Shown here: positions 24,797 to 33,355 of the stretch, in pieces
Numbering within the stretch: position 1 is the first letter of the stretch
Layout of the letters: each line of letters starts with the position of its first letter
Source: Hallerella sp963652365
Lineage (GTDB): Bacteria; Fibrobacterota; Fibrobacteria; Fibrobacterales; Fibrobacteraceae
Length of the DNA: 44,120 bases
Reading direction: 5' to 3'
Assembly: GCA_963652365.1 (NCBI GenBank)
Contig: CAVJTH010000018.1
Span: 1 to 44,120 of the forward strand
Made by a program: the position numbers and the translations under genes
Notes under the pieces: model-generated
Seen by the model: only the letters and a program-made list of their open reading frames with translations
Database searches by the model: none
Told to the model about the DNA's origin: nothing

Positions 24797-25456
24797 CTAT
24801 CGCCCTGTATTTAGAATTCCGCCCAGAATCAGGTTGCGCAGTTCTTCCTCGAACGATTCCATCGGCAAGCCGTGCTTCTTCGCGATATGCAGCGAATGGG
24901 GATCGAGAACCGCTCCGTGCAACGTCGAGAGAATCATGTAGGCGGTCATTTCCACGTTGTCGATTCGGAATGTTCCCTTGGAAATGCCGTATTCGAGCAC
25001 GCGGCAAATATACCTGTAGGCGGGGTCGAGAACGCGCTTGACAAAGAAGTCCGCCAGTTCGGGGAAGTTCGAGGATTCCGCGACCACGAGTTTCGGGATT
25101 CCCGAAATCTTGCTTTCTCCGCCGACAGCTTCGAACCACTTCTGGATGAGAATCGAAAGCAGCCCCTCCGCGGAACCGTCATACTTTTCCAGAATGGCGT
25201 CGCTCGCGTCGAAGATGGAGCTGACCGTGTTCATCACGACTTCCTGAAGGATCGCTTCCTTGTTCCTGTAATAGACGTAGAGCGTTCCCGCGGTGACGCC
25301 GGCCTTTCGAGCGATCTGGCTCACTTTTGTCGCGGAATATCCCTGTTCGACGAAAAGCTCCGCGGCGGCATCCAGGATTTCCTGGGGACGGACATCCTTC
25401 TTGCGCTGCCAGCGTGGACCTTTCGAGATTCCATTTTCGCTATATTCGGGCATCAT
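24797..25456 (-). CDS. TetR-family transcriptional regulator
   Basis: A 219-aa regulator. The N-terminal helix-turn-helix is complete: ILDAAAELFVEQGYSATKVS, then QIARKAGVTAGTLYVYYRNK. The C-terminal ligand domain (about 80-215) is helical with no recognisable ligand signature. It is co-transcribed with recF (6 bp apart), which is unusual. A TATTAT box 6 nt before the first ATG lies inside the 18-bp gap to the upstream gene, so the pair probably has its own promoter. A second ATG directly follows the first. Its target is unknown; efflux or envelope genes nearby are possible. Confidence 0.88.
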   Translation of the reverse strand: MMPEYSENGISKGPRWQRKKDVRPQEILDAAAELFVEQGYSATKVSQIARKAGVTAGTLYVYYRNKEAILQEVVMNTVSSIFDASDAILEKYDGSAEGLLSILIQKWFEAVGGESKISGIPKLVVAESSNFPELADFFVKRVLDPAYRYICRVLEYGISKGTFRIDNVEMTAYMILSTLHGAVLDPHSLHIAKKHGLPMESFEEELRNLILGGILNTGR

Positions 25457-25462
25457 GGGACA

Positions 25463-25468
25463 ATAATA
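25463..25468 (-). promoter_or_regulatory. -10-like TATTAT 6 nt before tetR ATG
   Basis: TATTAT, spacer TGTCCC, then ATG at 25456. It sits in the 18-bp space after the PorV-like gene's stop codon. Confidence 0.45.
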
Positions 25469-25474
25469 GATTTT

Positions 25475-26497
25475 TCAAATCGTTCCGCGGAATCCAAAGC
25501 TGAGCGGGTTCCACAAGTCCGCCTGGGATTCGTAAACCAGGGCGTAGTCGATTTCGAAGTCGTAGCGTCGCTTTCCGAAGCGGATGCTGAAGCGGTAGCC
25601 CAAGCCGAACGTATAGTTCCTGTCGTCAAAGCCAAACCGGACAAGTCCATTTTCTATAGCTTCCCATTCCATGCCGAAACGCCCTGTCCAGACGTGATAA
25701 TCCGGGTCAAAGACAAGAAGCGTGTCCGCCACCTGGTAATCCAGGGCTTCCATCCAGACGGAAATCGGACGCGTCAGAAGCTTTGTGCGGTAACCCAGAC
25801 CGATCTGCAGAACTTTCGGACGGACCCCTTCGCTCTCTTCCACCGAATTGTCGTTCGAAGCGTTGCGCGTCCACGTCGCCGAAAGATTTCCGCTAAAGCT
25901 CAGATTCCGAATCATCACGGCAGAAGACCAGTGCTCGTTCCACTCCCGAAGCCATCCGACGTTCAGCACGACAGGACTCTGGTAGGAATCCACGAGGCTC
26001 GCCTCTTCGTAATGCCCGGAAATATCCAGATTGTCATAGCTTATCGCGAAAGAGAGTCCTATTGCGTCCTTTCGCGTCAGCCGATAGCCCACGCCGACGA
26101 ACGCCGTCATAAAGTAGGGTTGAGCGCTTCCGACCGTCTCGTCGTCGCTGTCGATGACTTCGAAATCCAGATCGGTCCGGTAGAGAACCGCCGCACCGAT
26201 TCCCATGCGGTTTCCCACTTTCGTTTCGATGCCGAGAGAGCCGCCGGCACGGTCCAGGTCGCGCTTTTCCGCGGCAAGCGAGTAGGCGATCGTGTTGCGA
26301 AATCCGAGAATCGCCGGATTGAAGTAGGCAGCGGGAAGAGCCGACGTATCCGCGACGCCGACGTTTCCGCGCCCGAGTTCCCGCCCGCCGGTTCCCATGC
26401 GCTCGACAAAGCCGTCAAAGCCGCCAAGGTTCGCCTTTTTGTCCGCGAAAAGCGTTCCGCAGAACAGCAGCACGGCAAAGAAGAAAAGACGCTTCAT
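25475..26497 (-). CDS. PorV/UPF0164-like outer-membrane barrel protein
   Basis: A 340-aa protein with signal peptide MKRLFFFAVLLFCGTLFA. The mature N-terminus has GGRELGRGNVGVADTSALPA and AAYFNPAILG, the Gly-rich start and NPA motif of PorV/UPF0164 proteins. Barrel strands follow, ending in an aromatic-rich C-terminus with F (LWNPLSFGFRGTI). It begins 1 bp after the stop of the FlgD-tailed propeller gene, so it is probably a partner in surface export or anchoring. PorV in the type IX system shuttles cargo; similarity here is by layout only. Confidence 0.72.
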   Translation of the reverse strand: MKRLFFFAVLLFCGTLFADKKANLGGFDGFVERMGTGGRELGRGNVGVADTSALPAAYFNPAILGFRNTIAYSLAAEKRDLDRAGGSLGIETKVGNRMGIGAAVLYRTDLDFEVIDSDDETVGSAQPYFMTAFVGVGYRLTRKDAIGLSFAISYDNLDISGHYEEASLVDSYQSPVVLNVGWLREWNEHWSSAVMIRNLSFSGNLSATWTRNASNDNSVEESEGVRPKVLQIGLGYRTKLLTRPISVWMEALDYQVADTLLVFDPDYHVWTGRFGMEWEAIENGLVRFGFDDRNYTFGLGYRFSIRFGKRRYDFEIDYALVYESQADLWNPLSFGFRGTI

Positions 26498-26498
26498 G

Positions 26499-28088
26499 TT
26501 ACTTGCCTCCCAGAGTCATCGCCTTTCCCCAGCCGACATGTCCGTGGTTGTCCTTGACCCGGACATAATAGACCCCCATCGTCACGGCGTTTCCTCCGTC
26601 GTCGCGACCGTCCCAGAAATCTTCCGAAGGCAAGGTGCTGCGCGTAGAGCTTGCCATGCGCTCGGCGCCCTTGACAATCGTACGGACTTTGCGCATATCG
26701 TAGCTAAAGACTTCGATCGTTATCCTGGAATTCTTGCTTACCTTGTAAGAAACCATGGACTGGTTCCCTGCCCCGATTACCGAAGGAACCATCCGAATGG
26801 TCCCCAGGTCGTTCTTCAGGGACGCCTGGTTCATGATGTGCGTCCAGGTCTTTCCCGTATCGGCGGAAACGGAAATGCCCGCGCCATTCGTACAGGCGAC
26901 AAGTCCCATGACCCTTGCCGTCAGCGGAAACGCGGCGACCGCGGTCACTTCGACGTTCCGATCGACCACGCCCGCGTTCAATCCGTAAAGCCACTGTTCT
27001 TCGTCGTCGAAAGGAACCGCTCCCACGCTGTCGAGCTTCAGGAGTCCGCTATTGCTGCCTTCCACGGCCATGACGGAAAGAAACGCCCGATTTCCGACAA
27101 AGGCGACATCGCTTGTCGTAAAGTCGTTCTTGTCATAGACGTTTTTCTGGCTCTTTCCCGACGTATCGCGAAAAACGACTTCGGCAAAGGGCTTGCCGCC
27201 GTAAGAGCGCCAGAGCTTGTCTTCGGTGCTCGTCTTGTAGCGCTTGCTCGTCTCGACGACGACCTGGAAGGGAGAGCCGCCACTCCAGACGCCCGTTACG
27301 CGAGCCGTGTCCAAAAACGGGATGCCTGTCTTCGAAAGCTTTCGCGTCGCCATGTCGAGCGCAAAGAGTCCACCGCCCGTCGCAATCCAGAACCCTCCTT
27401 CCGCAGCGCGCGCGATCCCATAGACCGCCGGATTTGTCGTCGAATCCACCTTCGATGAACCTTTTAGGGAATCCAGGGAAAGCGTCTTCGTGTTCACCAC
27501 GAAATGCGAACGCTTGGGCGAGTTGACGCCCGCGCTGACGTCTTCCTTGAGCAGCCCGTAAATGCCGCGCGCCATCCACAGCGCGTTCGAGGACGAGTCG
27601 AAGGCAAGCCCCGAAACCGCATGCGCCATTTCCGGATGATCGGGAAATTCTCCCGGAGGCGTCGGAAGCGCCCTGGAAGTCACGGCATTCGCAGCGCGCC
27701 CGCTAAAATACCCCCACGGAACGAGATAGCCCGAATCGCTTTCCAAGACAAGCGGCACGACAAATCCCAGTTTTCCGGCACTGGCAAAGGGAGTCCGCCG
27801 ATGCTCCGCGGTCACGTCCGAAAAGACTCCGTCCTGGACCGGCGTGATGGAATCCGGCAAGAGTTCCGTCGCCATCTTCGACACGTTGACGTTTTCCGCG
27901 CCGAGCGCAAGATTTACCAGCGTGATGCCGCTCCCGGAGGTTCCCCGGCTGACCACCCAGAGAGAACCCGTCGAGGGGCCGGGCCCCGCGGAATAGGTGA
28001 AATTGCTGGCAAAGCCGTCATCCGACGCCAAGAGCGCCGAGACGAGCAGCAAGAAAGAAAGACAGGACTTCGCGATTCGAGAATTCAT
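26499..28088 (-). CDS. Exported beta-propeller-like protein with FlgD-like C-terminal domain
   Basis: A 529-aa exported protein. Signal peptide MNSRIAKSCLSFLLLVSALL. The body shows propeller-like repeats (FDSSSNALWMARGIYGLLKE, GIARAAEGGFWIATGGGLFA). The last 80 residues, with RITIEVFSYDMRKVRTI, DFWDGRDDGGNAVTMGVYYV and RVKDNHGHVGWGKAMTLGGK, form a FlgD-like Ig fold, which in FCB-group bacteria is a C-terminal module of secreted or surface proteins. I chose the ATG at 28088 because it starts the signal peptide 4 bp after the lolA stop. Operon: lolA, this gene, PorV-like gene. Confidence 0.72.
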   Translation of the reverse strand: MNSRIAKSCLSFLLLVSALLASDDGFASNFTYSAGPGPSTGSLWVVSRGTSGSGITLVNLALGAENVNVSKMATELLPDSITPVQDGVFSDVTAEHRRTPFASAGKLGFVVPLVLESDSGYLVPWGYFSGRAANAVTSRALPTPPGEFPDHPEMAHAVSGLAFDSSSNALWMARGIYGLLKEDVSAGVNSPKRSHFVVNTKTLSLDSLKGSSKVDSTTNPAVYGIARAAEGGFWIATGGGLFALDMATRKLSKTGIPFLDTARVTGVWSGGSPFQVVVETSKRYKTSTEDKLWRSYGGKPFAEVVFRDTSGKSQKNVYDKNDFTTSDVAFVGNRAFLSVMAVEGSNSGLLKLDSVGAVPFDDEEQWLYGLNAGVVDRNVEVTAVAAFPLTARVMGLVACTNGAGISVSADTGKTWTHIMNQASLKNDLGTIRMVPSVIGAGNQSMVSYKVSKNSRITIEVFSYDMRKVRTIVKGAERMASSTRSTLPSEDFWDGRDDGGNAVTMGVYYVRVKDNHGHVGWGKAMTLGGK

Positions 28089-28092
28089 TTTT

Positions 28093-28725
28093 CTACCGCA
28101 TATCGATGACATCGACACCTTTTTCCGGAACCAGTACAAAATCCGACACCTTGACGCTATCCACGCGCTTCAGGTTCGAAATATCGTACGTCGAGACGTT
28201 TCGAAGCGGATCCACGGTCACAAGCCGCATCGGCGAAGCGTCCGCCGTCGAAAGCCACACTTCCATTTCGGCAAAGTCCTTGCCGTAGCGCGAAGCGTCG
28301 AGCCGAATCACGTTCGCCGGCTTTCCGCCTATCTTTTCGCGCTTCATCTCGATAGGCTTGCACGCGAGATACTTGAACAGGAGCTCCGACGGATGCATGT
28401 TGCTTTCCATGTCTTCCAGAAGCTTCAGCAGCACCTGGTTCGTTTCCCTGTTCCACTGCCAGAAATTCTTGCCGTCGCAATAGATTTCCATTCCCGAGAT
28501 CTTCAGCCGGAACATGTCCTTTCCGGTAACAAGCAGATTGCCGCCCTGAATGCCCGTTTCCGGGGAACCCGCGTAATCCACCCGAACCCGAAAGTCAAAG
28601 CTCCAGGCCTTGCCCGAATCGAACCATTTCCTGGAAAGCGCCATGACGGAATCCGCGGGAGCGGCGAACGCGCCCGCAACGGAGAAAAGGCAGAGAGACA
28701 GAAGAAATCGATTGAAAAATCCCAT
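28093..28725 (-). CDS. lolA: Outer-membrane lipoprotein carrier LolA
   Basis: A 210-aa periplasmic chaperone that moves lipoproteins from the LolCDE complex to the outer membrane. Signal peptide MGFFNRFLLSLCLFSVAGAF ends AFA. The unclosed-barrel pattern is clear: WSFDFRVRVDYAGSPETG, GGNLLVTGKDMFRLKISG, MEIYCDGKNFWQWNRETNQV, then SPMRLVTVDPLRNVSTYDIS. I chose the internal ATG at 28725, where the signal peptide starts; a TAAATT box lies 10 nt upstream. The many lipoproteins in this window are its expected clients. Confidence 0.85.
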   Translation of the reverse strand: MGFFNRFLLSLCLFSVAGAFAAPADSVMALSRKWFDSGKAWSFDFRVRVDYAGSPETGIQGGNLLVTGKDMFRLKISGMEIYCDGKNFWQWNRETNQVLLKLLEDMESNMHPSELLFKYLACKPIEMKREKIGGKPANVIRLDASRYGKDFAEMEVWLSTADASPMRLVTVDPLRNVSTYDISNLKRVDSVKVSDFVLVPEKGVDVIDMR

Positions 28726-28822
28726 AATACGGGCTAATTTACAAAAAGGAACGCGGAACCGATGGATTCTTTTCGAGCATATTTCTATTTTGCTCTGCAA
28801 ATTGTCTTTTGCAAAGGAAACT

Positions 28823-29923
28823 ATGTTCAAGCATTTCAGCTTTTTGATTCTTCTTTCCGCAATCGCCGCTTTCGCTGTCGATGTAGAACTGCACGGCGAT
28901 ATCGATGCGGACTACGCGACTTACTGGGACAAGGATTTCAGCCCGACCAATGCGGCAAACCAGGATATCAAGCTCGAAGGAAAGGTCTTCCTGGACGAAA
29001 ATGTTTCCGTCAGCGTCAAGGGACGCACTCACAGCAACTACGTGACGAAAAACGATTCGGGAATTTCCGCGGTCCGCCACGAAAACCGCGCAACCGCGAT
29101 GGGCGACGCGGAAAACCGCTGGACAGCGTTCGACTTTGACGGCATCCAGTTCGCGTGGCAGTTCACGCCGCTCGTTCGCGTGGTCTTTGGCGATCTCACC
29201 TACAGCGCAGGCGGATTCTCCTACTTCTACTGGCGCGATACCGAAGACTATGCGGTCATTCTCCAGGACAAGCGCATCCGCGGTATCGGATTCGAAGTCG
29301 AAAACGGCAAAGCCTACATCGGGGCGACCGAAAACAATTCGCATTCTCTCGCCACGTTCATCACCTACGGTTTCGACCTGATTTCCAAGACGGAAGAACG
29401 CTTCACGATTACCCCGAGCCTTGACTGGGTCTTCGGCAAGGAAATCAGCCGTTCCTACACCTACGCGCTCGGAACGGAAGTCCAGTACACAAAGAGCACG
29501 GACCGCTTCAACTACGGAATCACGGCGACCTGGGGCATGCACCCTTACAAGGGCCACGGCGTACACTCCTTCCTCGTCGAACCCTCCTTCAACTATCGCT
29601 TCTTCAACCTGGCCGCGAGCTATTTCCAGGCGCTCCTCGCCGACGACGAAGCTCCCGCCGAAGAACAGATCTTCACGGAAGACCAGCGGATGTTCTATAT
29701 CGAGCCGTCGCTCGACCTGCACAAGAAGTTTTCGATGGGTCTCGCCTACGAGTTCCACGATCCGAGCCAGGAAGTCGGAAAGGACAGCCGGCACTTTATT
29801 GGACCGTCCTTCTATCTCTACCCGACCGTCGAAGCGGAAATCGTTTTCTGGGGCGGCTACAACATCTGCTCCTCGGGACCTAACCACGTGTCGATGGGAA
29901 TCAGCGGACACGTTGAATTCTAG
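28823..29923 (+). CDS. Porin-like outer-membrane beta-barrel protein
   Basis: A 366-aa protein. Signal peptide MFKHFSFLILLSAIAAFA, cleaved before VDVELHG. Many amphipathic aromatic strands follow (FDFDGIQFAWQFTPLVRVVF, FSYFYWRDTEDYAVIL, PTVEAEIVFWGGYNICSSGP), ending SMGISGHVEF with the terminal Phe typical of outer-membrane barrels. RBS GGAAA. It is divergent from lolA and overlaps the start of the OpgC-like gene by 11 bp. Substrate unknown; I do not see a known porin family signature. Confidence 0.68.
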   Translation: MFKHFSFLILLSAIAAFAVDVELHGDIDADYATYWDKDFSPTNAANQDIKLEGKVFLDENVSVSVKGRTHSNYVTKNDSGISAVRHENRATAMGDAENRWTAFDFDGIQFAWQFTPLVRVVFGDLTYSAGGFSYFYWRDTEDYAVILQDKRIRGIGFEVENGKAYIGATENNSHSLATFITYGFDLISKTEERFTITPSLDWVFGKEISRSYTYALGTEVQYTKSTDRFNYGITATWGMHPYKGHGVHSFLVEPSFNYRFFNLAASYFQALLADDEAPAEEQIFTEDQRMFYIEPSLDLHKKFSMGLAYEFHDPSQEVGKDSRHFIGPSFYLYPTVEAEIVFWGGYNICSSGPNHVSMGISGHVEF

Positions 29924-30956
29924 CGCCTCCAGGCCCGGTCGCATTCTCGCCCTCGATTCCATTCGGGGGCTTCTTTTGTTGCAGATGACGCTGGATCATT
30001 TTTCCGGCCCGATCTCCCACTGCCTCTACCAGTGCTTCGGATTCTTTTCCGCCGCGGAGGGATTCTTCTTTCTTTCCGGTTTTGTCGGGATGCTCGCCGC
30101 AAGAAGCAAGGCGGATCGCGGAGAAAACGCCGGCTGGATGCGAAAGCGCGCCTTCCGAATCTGGAAATTTCACATCGCGACGCTTTTTTCCATAGCCCTT
30201 CTCGCAAGCCTTCTCTTGCCGTCTCTCCGAAAGTTTTTCGCCGGTCTCTACGAGCATCCGCTAAGCGGAACGTTCCTTGCCGGAATTCTCGCCTACACGC
30301 CGGAATGGATCGACGTTTTGCCGCTCTACGTGTTTCTTCTCCTTGCCGGATCGTTCGTGCTTCCCGCCATGAACCGCGGTCACCTGAAGCTCGCCTGGGG
30401 AATCTCGCTTGCCGTCTGGCTCTGCGCCCAGCTTTCCCTGAGGCGTCATGTCCTGGGAATCTTTCCCGACTGGATCTATCCGGGCTTCTTCGATCTGTTC
30501 GCCTGGCAGTTCGTCTATTTTTCGGGCGCGGCGGCGATCCTTCTCTGGAAAGAACGGAAAATTTCGTCCCCATTCCTGGACCGCTCGTTTCTAGCGTCCC
30601 TCCTGTTCTGCGCGTTCTGCCTTGTCTGGTCACATCGATTGCTGCCGTTCCCGTTTCCCGGCGATTTCTGGATTTCCAAGGAGCATGTCGGCGCGCTGCG
30701 CTTCGTGAACTTTCTCGCCTTCACCGGCGTCGTTTCGTTCATCGTTCGCCACAGGCCGAGCCTCCTCGACTTTGCGCCTTGCAGGACAATCGGACGGCAC
30801 AGTCTCGAAGTCTTCACCGGGCAGACGATCTGCGTCTATCTGTGGCTCGCGACCCCGGCAAGATTCCAGTATCATGCGCCATACAACATTCTCGCGCCCA
30901 TTCTCTGCTGCACGATTCTCTTCGCTATCGCTAGAAGGCTAGAACGAAACCGGTGA
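29913..30956 (+). CDS. OpgC-like membrane protein (putative acyl/succinyl transferase)
   Basis: A 347-aa polytopic membrane protein of the OpgC family. Family landmarks: ILALDSIRGLLLLQMTLDHF at the N-terminus and FGFFSAAEGFFFLSGFVGML with its Glu, followed by about nine further hydrophobic helices. OpgC succinylates periplasmic glucans in Proteobacteria; here the acceptor is unknown. No ATG fits; the best start is a TTG at 29913, overlapping the porin stop by 11 bp, which implies coupled translation. Its 3' end overlaps the convergent PEGA-domain gene by 26 bp. Confidence 0.75.
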   Translation: MNSSASRPGRILALDSIRGLLLLQMTLDHFSGPISHCLYQCFGFFSAAEGFFFLSGFVGMLAARSKADRGENAGWMRKRAFRIWKFHIATLFSIALLASLLLPSLRKFFAGLYEHPLSGTFLAGILAYTPEWIDVLPLYVFLLLAGSFVLPAMNRGHLKLAWGISLAVWLCAQLSLRRHVLGIFPDWIYPGFFDLFAWQFVYFSGAAAILLWKERKISSPFLDRSFLASLLFCAFCLVWSHRLLPFPFPGDFWISKEHVGALRFVNFLAFTGVVSFIVRHRPSLLDFAPCRTIGRHSLEVFTGQTICVYLWLATPARFQYHAPYNILAPILCCTILFAIARRLERNR

Positions 30957-32328
30957 CAAAGAGCCCGACACCGAGAACGCCGAATCCCAGTCCGACCAGT
31001 CCCTTCGTATCTCCGGAATCGTTCAGGTCCCTGTTTTCCTTGACGAGCCTCTGGGTGTCCGCGCTTTCGAAGGCGCTCTTGTTGTAGGCGGTCTTCTTGT
31101 CCGCCGCGTCGCTCCAGTCCCGTTCCGCCAGGTACCAGAATACGCCGCCGGCAATGATCGGCGCGATGGAGCTCCACAGGAGTCCGCGTCCGACGTAACG
31201 GCGTGAACGTTCCCGGTCGTATTCGCGCTGCATCTCCACGACGCTCGAATTATCGACCGCTTCCAGCTCCACGAACATCGGGTTCGGCATAAAGGCCCGG
31301 ACTTCGACCGCGACCGCGGTATCCAGGTAGCCGACCTTTCGCAGATAGACGATTTTCTTCACCGAGGGATCCGTTTCGAACGAAACGTCCGTGATGTATT
31401 CGGGCATGATGCTTTCGTTCGGCTGCTTGTCCAGATAGACTTCGACTCCGTCGGGAATCGTCGCCACGGTCAGCTTTGTCCGCGGGCGTTCCACTTCGAT
31501 GCGTACCCTGTTCAGCGAATCCGCGTCGATTTTCACCGTCCGCGTTCCCCACCAGTCCACATCCTTCAGCTTTTTCTTGACCGAAACCGTGTACTTTCCC
31601 GGCTTGATCTTCTTGATGGTGTCGGGGGCGATCATGTCGAGAGGCTCGCCATTGATGAAGAGCTCGCAGCTGTCCGGAAAGGACGTCACCAGAAGATTCG
31701 CGCCGCCTTCGGGATAGAGCGGTTCCTCTTCCTCGACTTCGTCCGCAAAGATAAAGTCCGACAGGGAAAGATTGACCGGTTCGCCGTTTTCGAGATTCGT
31801 CATCCGCTTCAGGTCGAACTTGAAGATTCGAATGTATTTCGCCTCGATGGGAATCGCCGCCTCGCGGGCGAGAGAGTCCGCCAGTTCCTTTGCGCGGACC
31901 GAATCGGCAATCGCCTGAAGCCTTGCCAGGGAATCCGCTTCGGCCTGTTTTTCCTGGGCGAGAATCGCCGCTTCGAAATCGTCCGCTTCGGCTGCGGGCT
32001 TCGAAACGGAATCCGCCACGGCGACAGAATCGGGCTGCGCGTCGGAACCGTTCGCATACTCGGGGAGCGCTTCCGCTTCCGGAGAATCCTCTTCGGTCGA
32101 ATCGGGAGAAATCCTGTCGAGGAGCGCCTCGTCCGCCTTTTGAATGTCGGCCTTTTCCGCAGAATCCAGCGGCAAGAGATAGACGGTGTCCCGAGCGAGC
32201 TTGACGAACCGCGCGTCCTGCTCCACGGAATCGTTCGAAAGGACATAGCGCACCGGGACTTCACGCGCAAACACGAACGCGCTCGACAGAAAGAGCGCCA
32301 TCAGGAAAATTCTAGAACGAGCATTCAT
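30931..32328 (-). CDS. PEGA-domain envelope protein
   Basis: A 465-aa protein. Signal peptide MNARSRIFLMALFLSSAFVF. Residues about 55-160 are acidic and Ala/Glu/Asp/Ser-rich (coiled or disordered). Two PEGA-like units follow: ANLLVTSFPDSCELFINGEP with IKKIKPGKYTVSVKKK, and TKLTVATIPDGVEVYLDKQP with its following strand. The C-terminus has two hydrophobic segments, LLWSSIAPIIAGGVFWYL and LGFGVLGVGLFVTGFVLAF, so it is membrane-anchored there. PEGA domains often bind or decorate the envelope. Function unknown. Confidence 0.75.
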   Translation of the reverse strand: MNARSRIFLMALFLSSAFVFAREVPVRYVLSNDSVEQDARFVKLARDTVYLLPLDSAEKADIQKADEALLDRISPDSTEEDSPEAEALPEYANGSDAQPDSVAVADSVSKPAAEADDFEAAILAQEKQAEADSLARLQAIADSVRAKELADSLAREAAIPIEAKYIRIFKFDLKRMTNLENGEPVNLSLSDFIFADEVEEEEPLYPEGGANLLVTSFPDSCELFINGEPLDMIAPDTIKKIKPGKYTVSVKKKLKDVDWWGTRTVKIDADSLNRVRIEVERPRTKLTVATIPDGVEVYLDKQPNESIMPEYITDVSFETDPSVKKIVYLRKVGYLDTAVAVEVRAFMPNPMFVELEAVDNSSVVEMQREYDRERSRRYVGRGLLWSSIAPIIAGGVFWYLAERDWSDAADKKTAYNKSAFESADTQRLVKENRDLNDSGDTKGLVGLGFGVLGVGLFVTGFVLAF

Positions 32329-32334
32329 ATCGGT

Positions 32335-32340
32335 AAAATA
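32335..32340 (-). promoter_or_regulatory. -10-like TATTTT 6 nt before the PEGA gene ATG
   Basis: TATTTT, spacer ACCGAT, then ATG at 32328; no Shine-Dalgarno between. Confidence 0.45.
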
Positions 32341-32378
32341 ATTTAAATCCTTCTAGGGAGAACAGCCGATTTCGCCAT

Positions 32379-33155
32379 TTAGGCATTTTGGCTCCTTTCC
32401 AGTTTCGCGCAATAGATGGGACCGCGTCCACCGCAACGGTCGGGCAGCATCTGCAGTCCAAATTCCGTCACGTCCGTTCCCGGAATTTCCGGGGAAAGTT
32501 CCACGACCCGAACAAGCCCTTTCCGCTTTTTCAGGATCTTGCGAACCACGTCGTCGTTTTCCATCCGGGTCAACGCACAGGTGCTGTAGATCATCTGGCC
32601 ACCAGGCTTCAGGGCATCGACCGCGCTCGCGAGGAGCGCCCCCTGCGTCACCGCGATATGGGAAATGCGCTTCGGAGACCATTCCGCGAGATACTTTTCG
32701 CTTTCCATCACGTGCCGTTCCGAGGAACAGGGAGCGTCGAGGAGGATTCGGTCGAACGATTCCCTGCGATACATGCCAAAACGCACGCCGTCGTATCCCG
32801 AGACCCTGACCACCCGGGCGAGATCTTCGGGAAGCGTGTTTTCGACATTGTGCGAAAGCCGCAAGCGGCGATCCGGGGAGCGGTCGTTCGACTGCAGCGA
32901 ACCCTTCCCCGCCAGGCATCCGGCAAGGACAAGCGTCTTTCCGCCCGGAGCCGCGCACATGTCCAGCACGTCCATGCCCGGTTCCACGCCTAGGGCCCTG
33001 GCCGCGAAACAGGACGCCTCGTCCAGAAAATAGGGTTCCCTTCCCGGATACTGGACGGTCCCGTAAACCGTTTCGCCCTGGAGCGCCGGGAGAAGCGCGT
33101 TCCAGCGCTCTCCGAAATATTCCGAAAAGAAAGTGTAGAAATCCGCCTTGGCCAT
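32379..33155 (-). CDS. RNA (cytosine-5) methyltransferase, NOL1/NSUN/RsmB-like
   Basis: A 258-aa SAM-dependent m5C RNA methyltransferase, catalytic domain only. SAM motif I: VLDMCAAPGGKTLVLAG. Motif IV: ILLDAPCSSERH with the release cysteine. Motif VI: MIYSTCALTRMEND with the nucleophilic cysteine. It lacks the N-terminal NusB-like part of RsmB and the C-terminal RNA-binding part of RsmF, so the target (rRNA or tRNA) is open. The ATG at 33155 starts the domain and has a TACATT box 7 nt upstream; the frame stays open further up, but that stretch is the tRNA-Gln gene. Confidence 0.86.
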   Translation of the reverse strand: MAKADFYTFFSEYFGERWNALLPALQGETVYGTVQYPGREPYFLDEASCFAARALGVEPGMDVLDMCAAPGGKTLVLAGCLAGKGSLQSNDRSPDRRLRLSHNVENTLPEDLARVVRVSGYDGVRFGMYRRESFDRILLDAPCSSERHVMESEKYLAEWSPKRISHIAVTQGALLASAVDALKPGGQMIYSTCALTRMENDDVVRKILKKRKGLVRVVELSPEIPGTDVTEFGLQMLPDRCGGRGPIYCAKLERSQNA

Positions 33156-33162
33156 GCAGCGA

Positions 33163-33168
33163 AATGTA
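33163..33168 (-). promoter_or_regulatory. -10-like TACATT 7 nt before the methyltransferase ATG
   Basis: TACATT, spacer TCGCTGC, then ATG. Almost the same as the uvrB box and spacing. Confidence 0.48.
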
Positions 33169-33203
33169 GAATATTCGGTCGTTTTTCCGGAAAATCTCGC
33201 GCC

Positions 33204-33237
33204 AAACAAGAAAGGCCGATTCCAGAAGAACCAGCCT
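33204..33237 (-). terminator. Terminator after tRNA-Gln
   Basis: A 10-bp stem (33228-33237 with 33213-33222, two G-U pairs), a 5-nt loop, then TTCTTGTTT on the minus strand. It begins 8 bp after the tRNA. Confidence 0.6.
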
Positions 33238-33244
33238 ATTCTTA

Positions 33245-33315
33245 TTGAGCTACCAGGATTCGAACCTAGACAAACAGATTCAGAATCTGTTGTGCTACCA
33301 TTACACCATAGCTCA
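33245..33315 (-). tRNA. tRNA-Gln (anticodon CUG)
   Basis: A 71-nt cloverleaf: acceptor arms TGAGCTA/TAGCTCA, D-arm with GTAATGGTAGC, anticodon stem CAGAT/ATCTG with loop TTCTGAA (anticodon CTG, reads CAG) and T-arm with GGTTCGAATCC. CCA is not encoded. Confidence 0.95.
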
Positions 33316-33327
33316 ATGGTCGAGGCA

Positions 33328-33355
33328 AATGTAAAAAATTTTAGCGAATCGGCAA
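33328..33355 (-). promoter_or_regulatory. Putative tRNA-Gln promoter
   Basis: TTGCCG, 16 bp, TACATT on the minus strand, 12 nt before the tRNA. It overlaps the 3' end of the sppA-like gene. Confidence 0.4.

Noticed and set aside
24797..25456. TetR gene as a CRISPR regulator
   Set aside because: It lies about 4 kb away with uvrB and other genes between, and no shared operator-like inverted repeat was seen near cas9 or the tracrRNA promoter.
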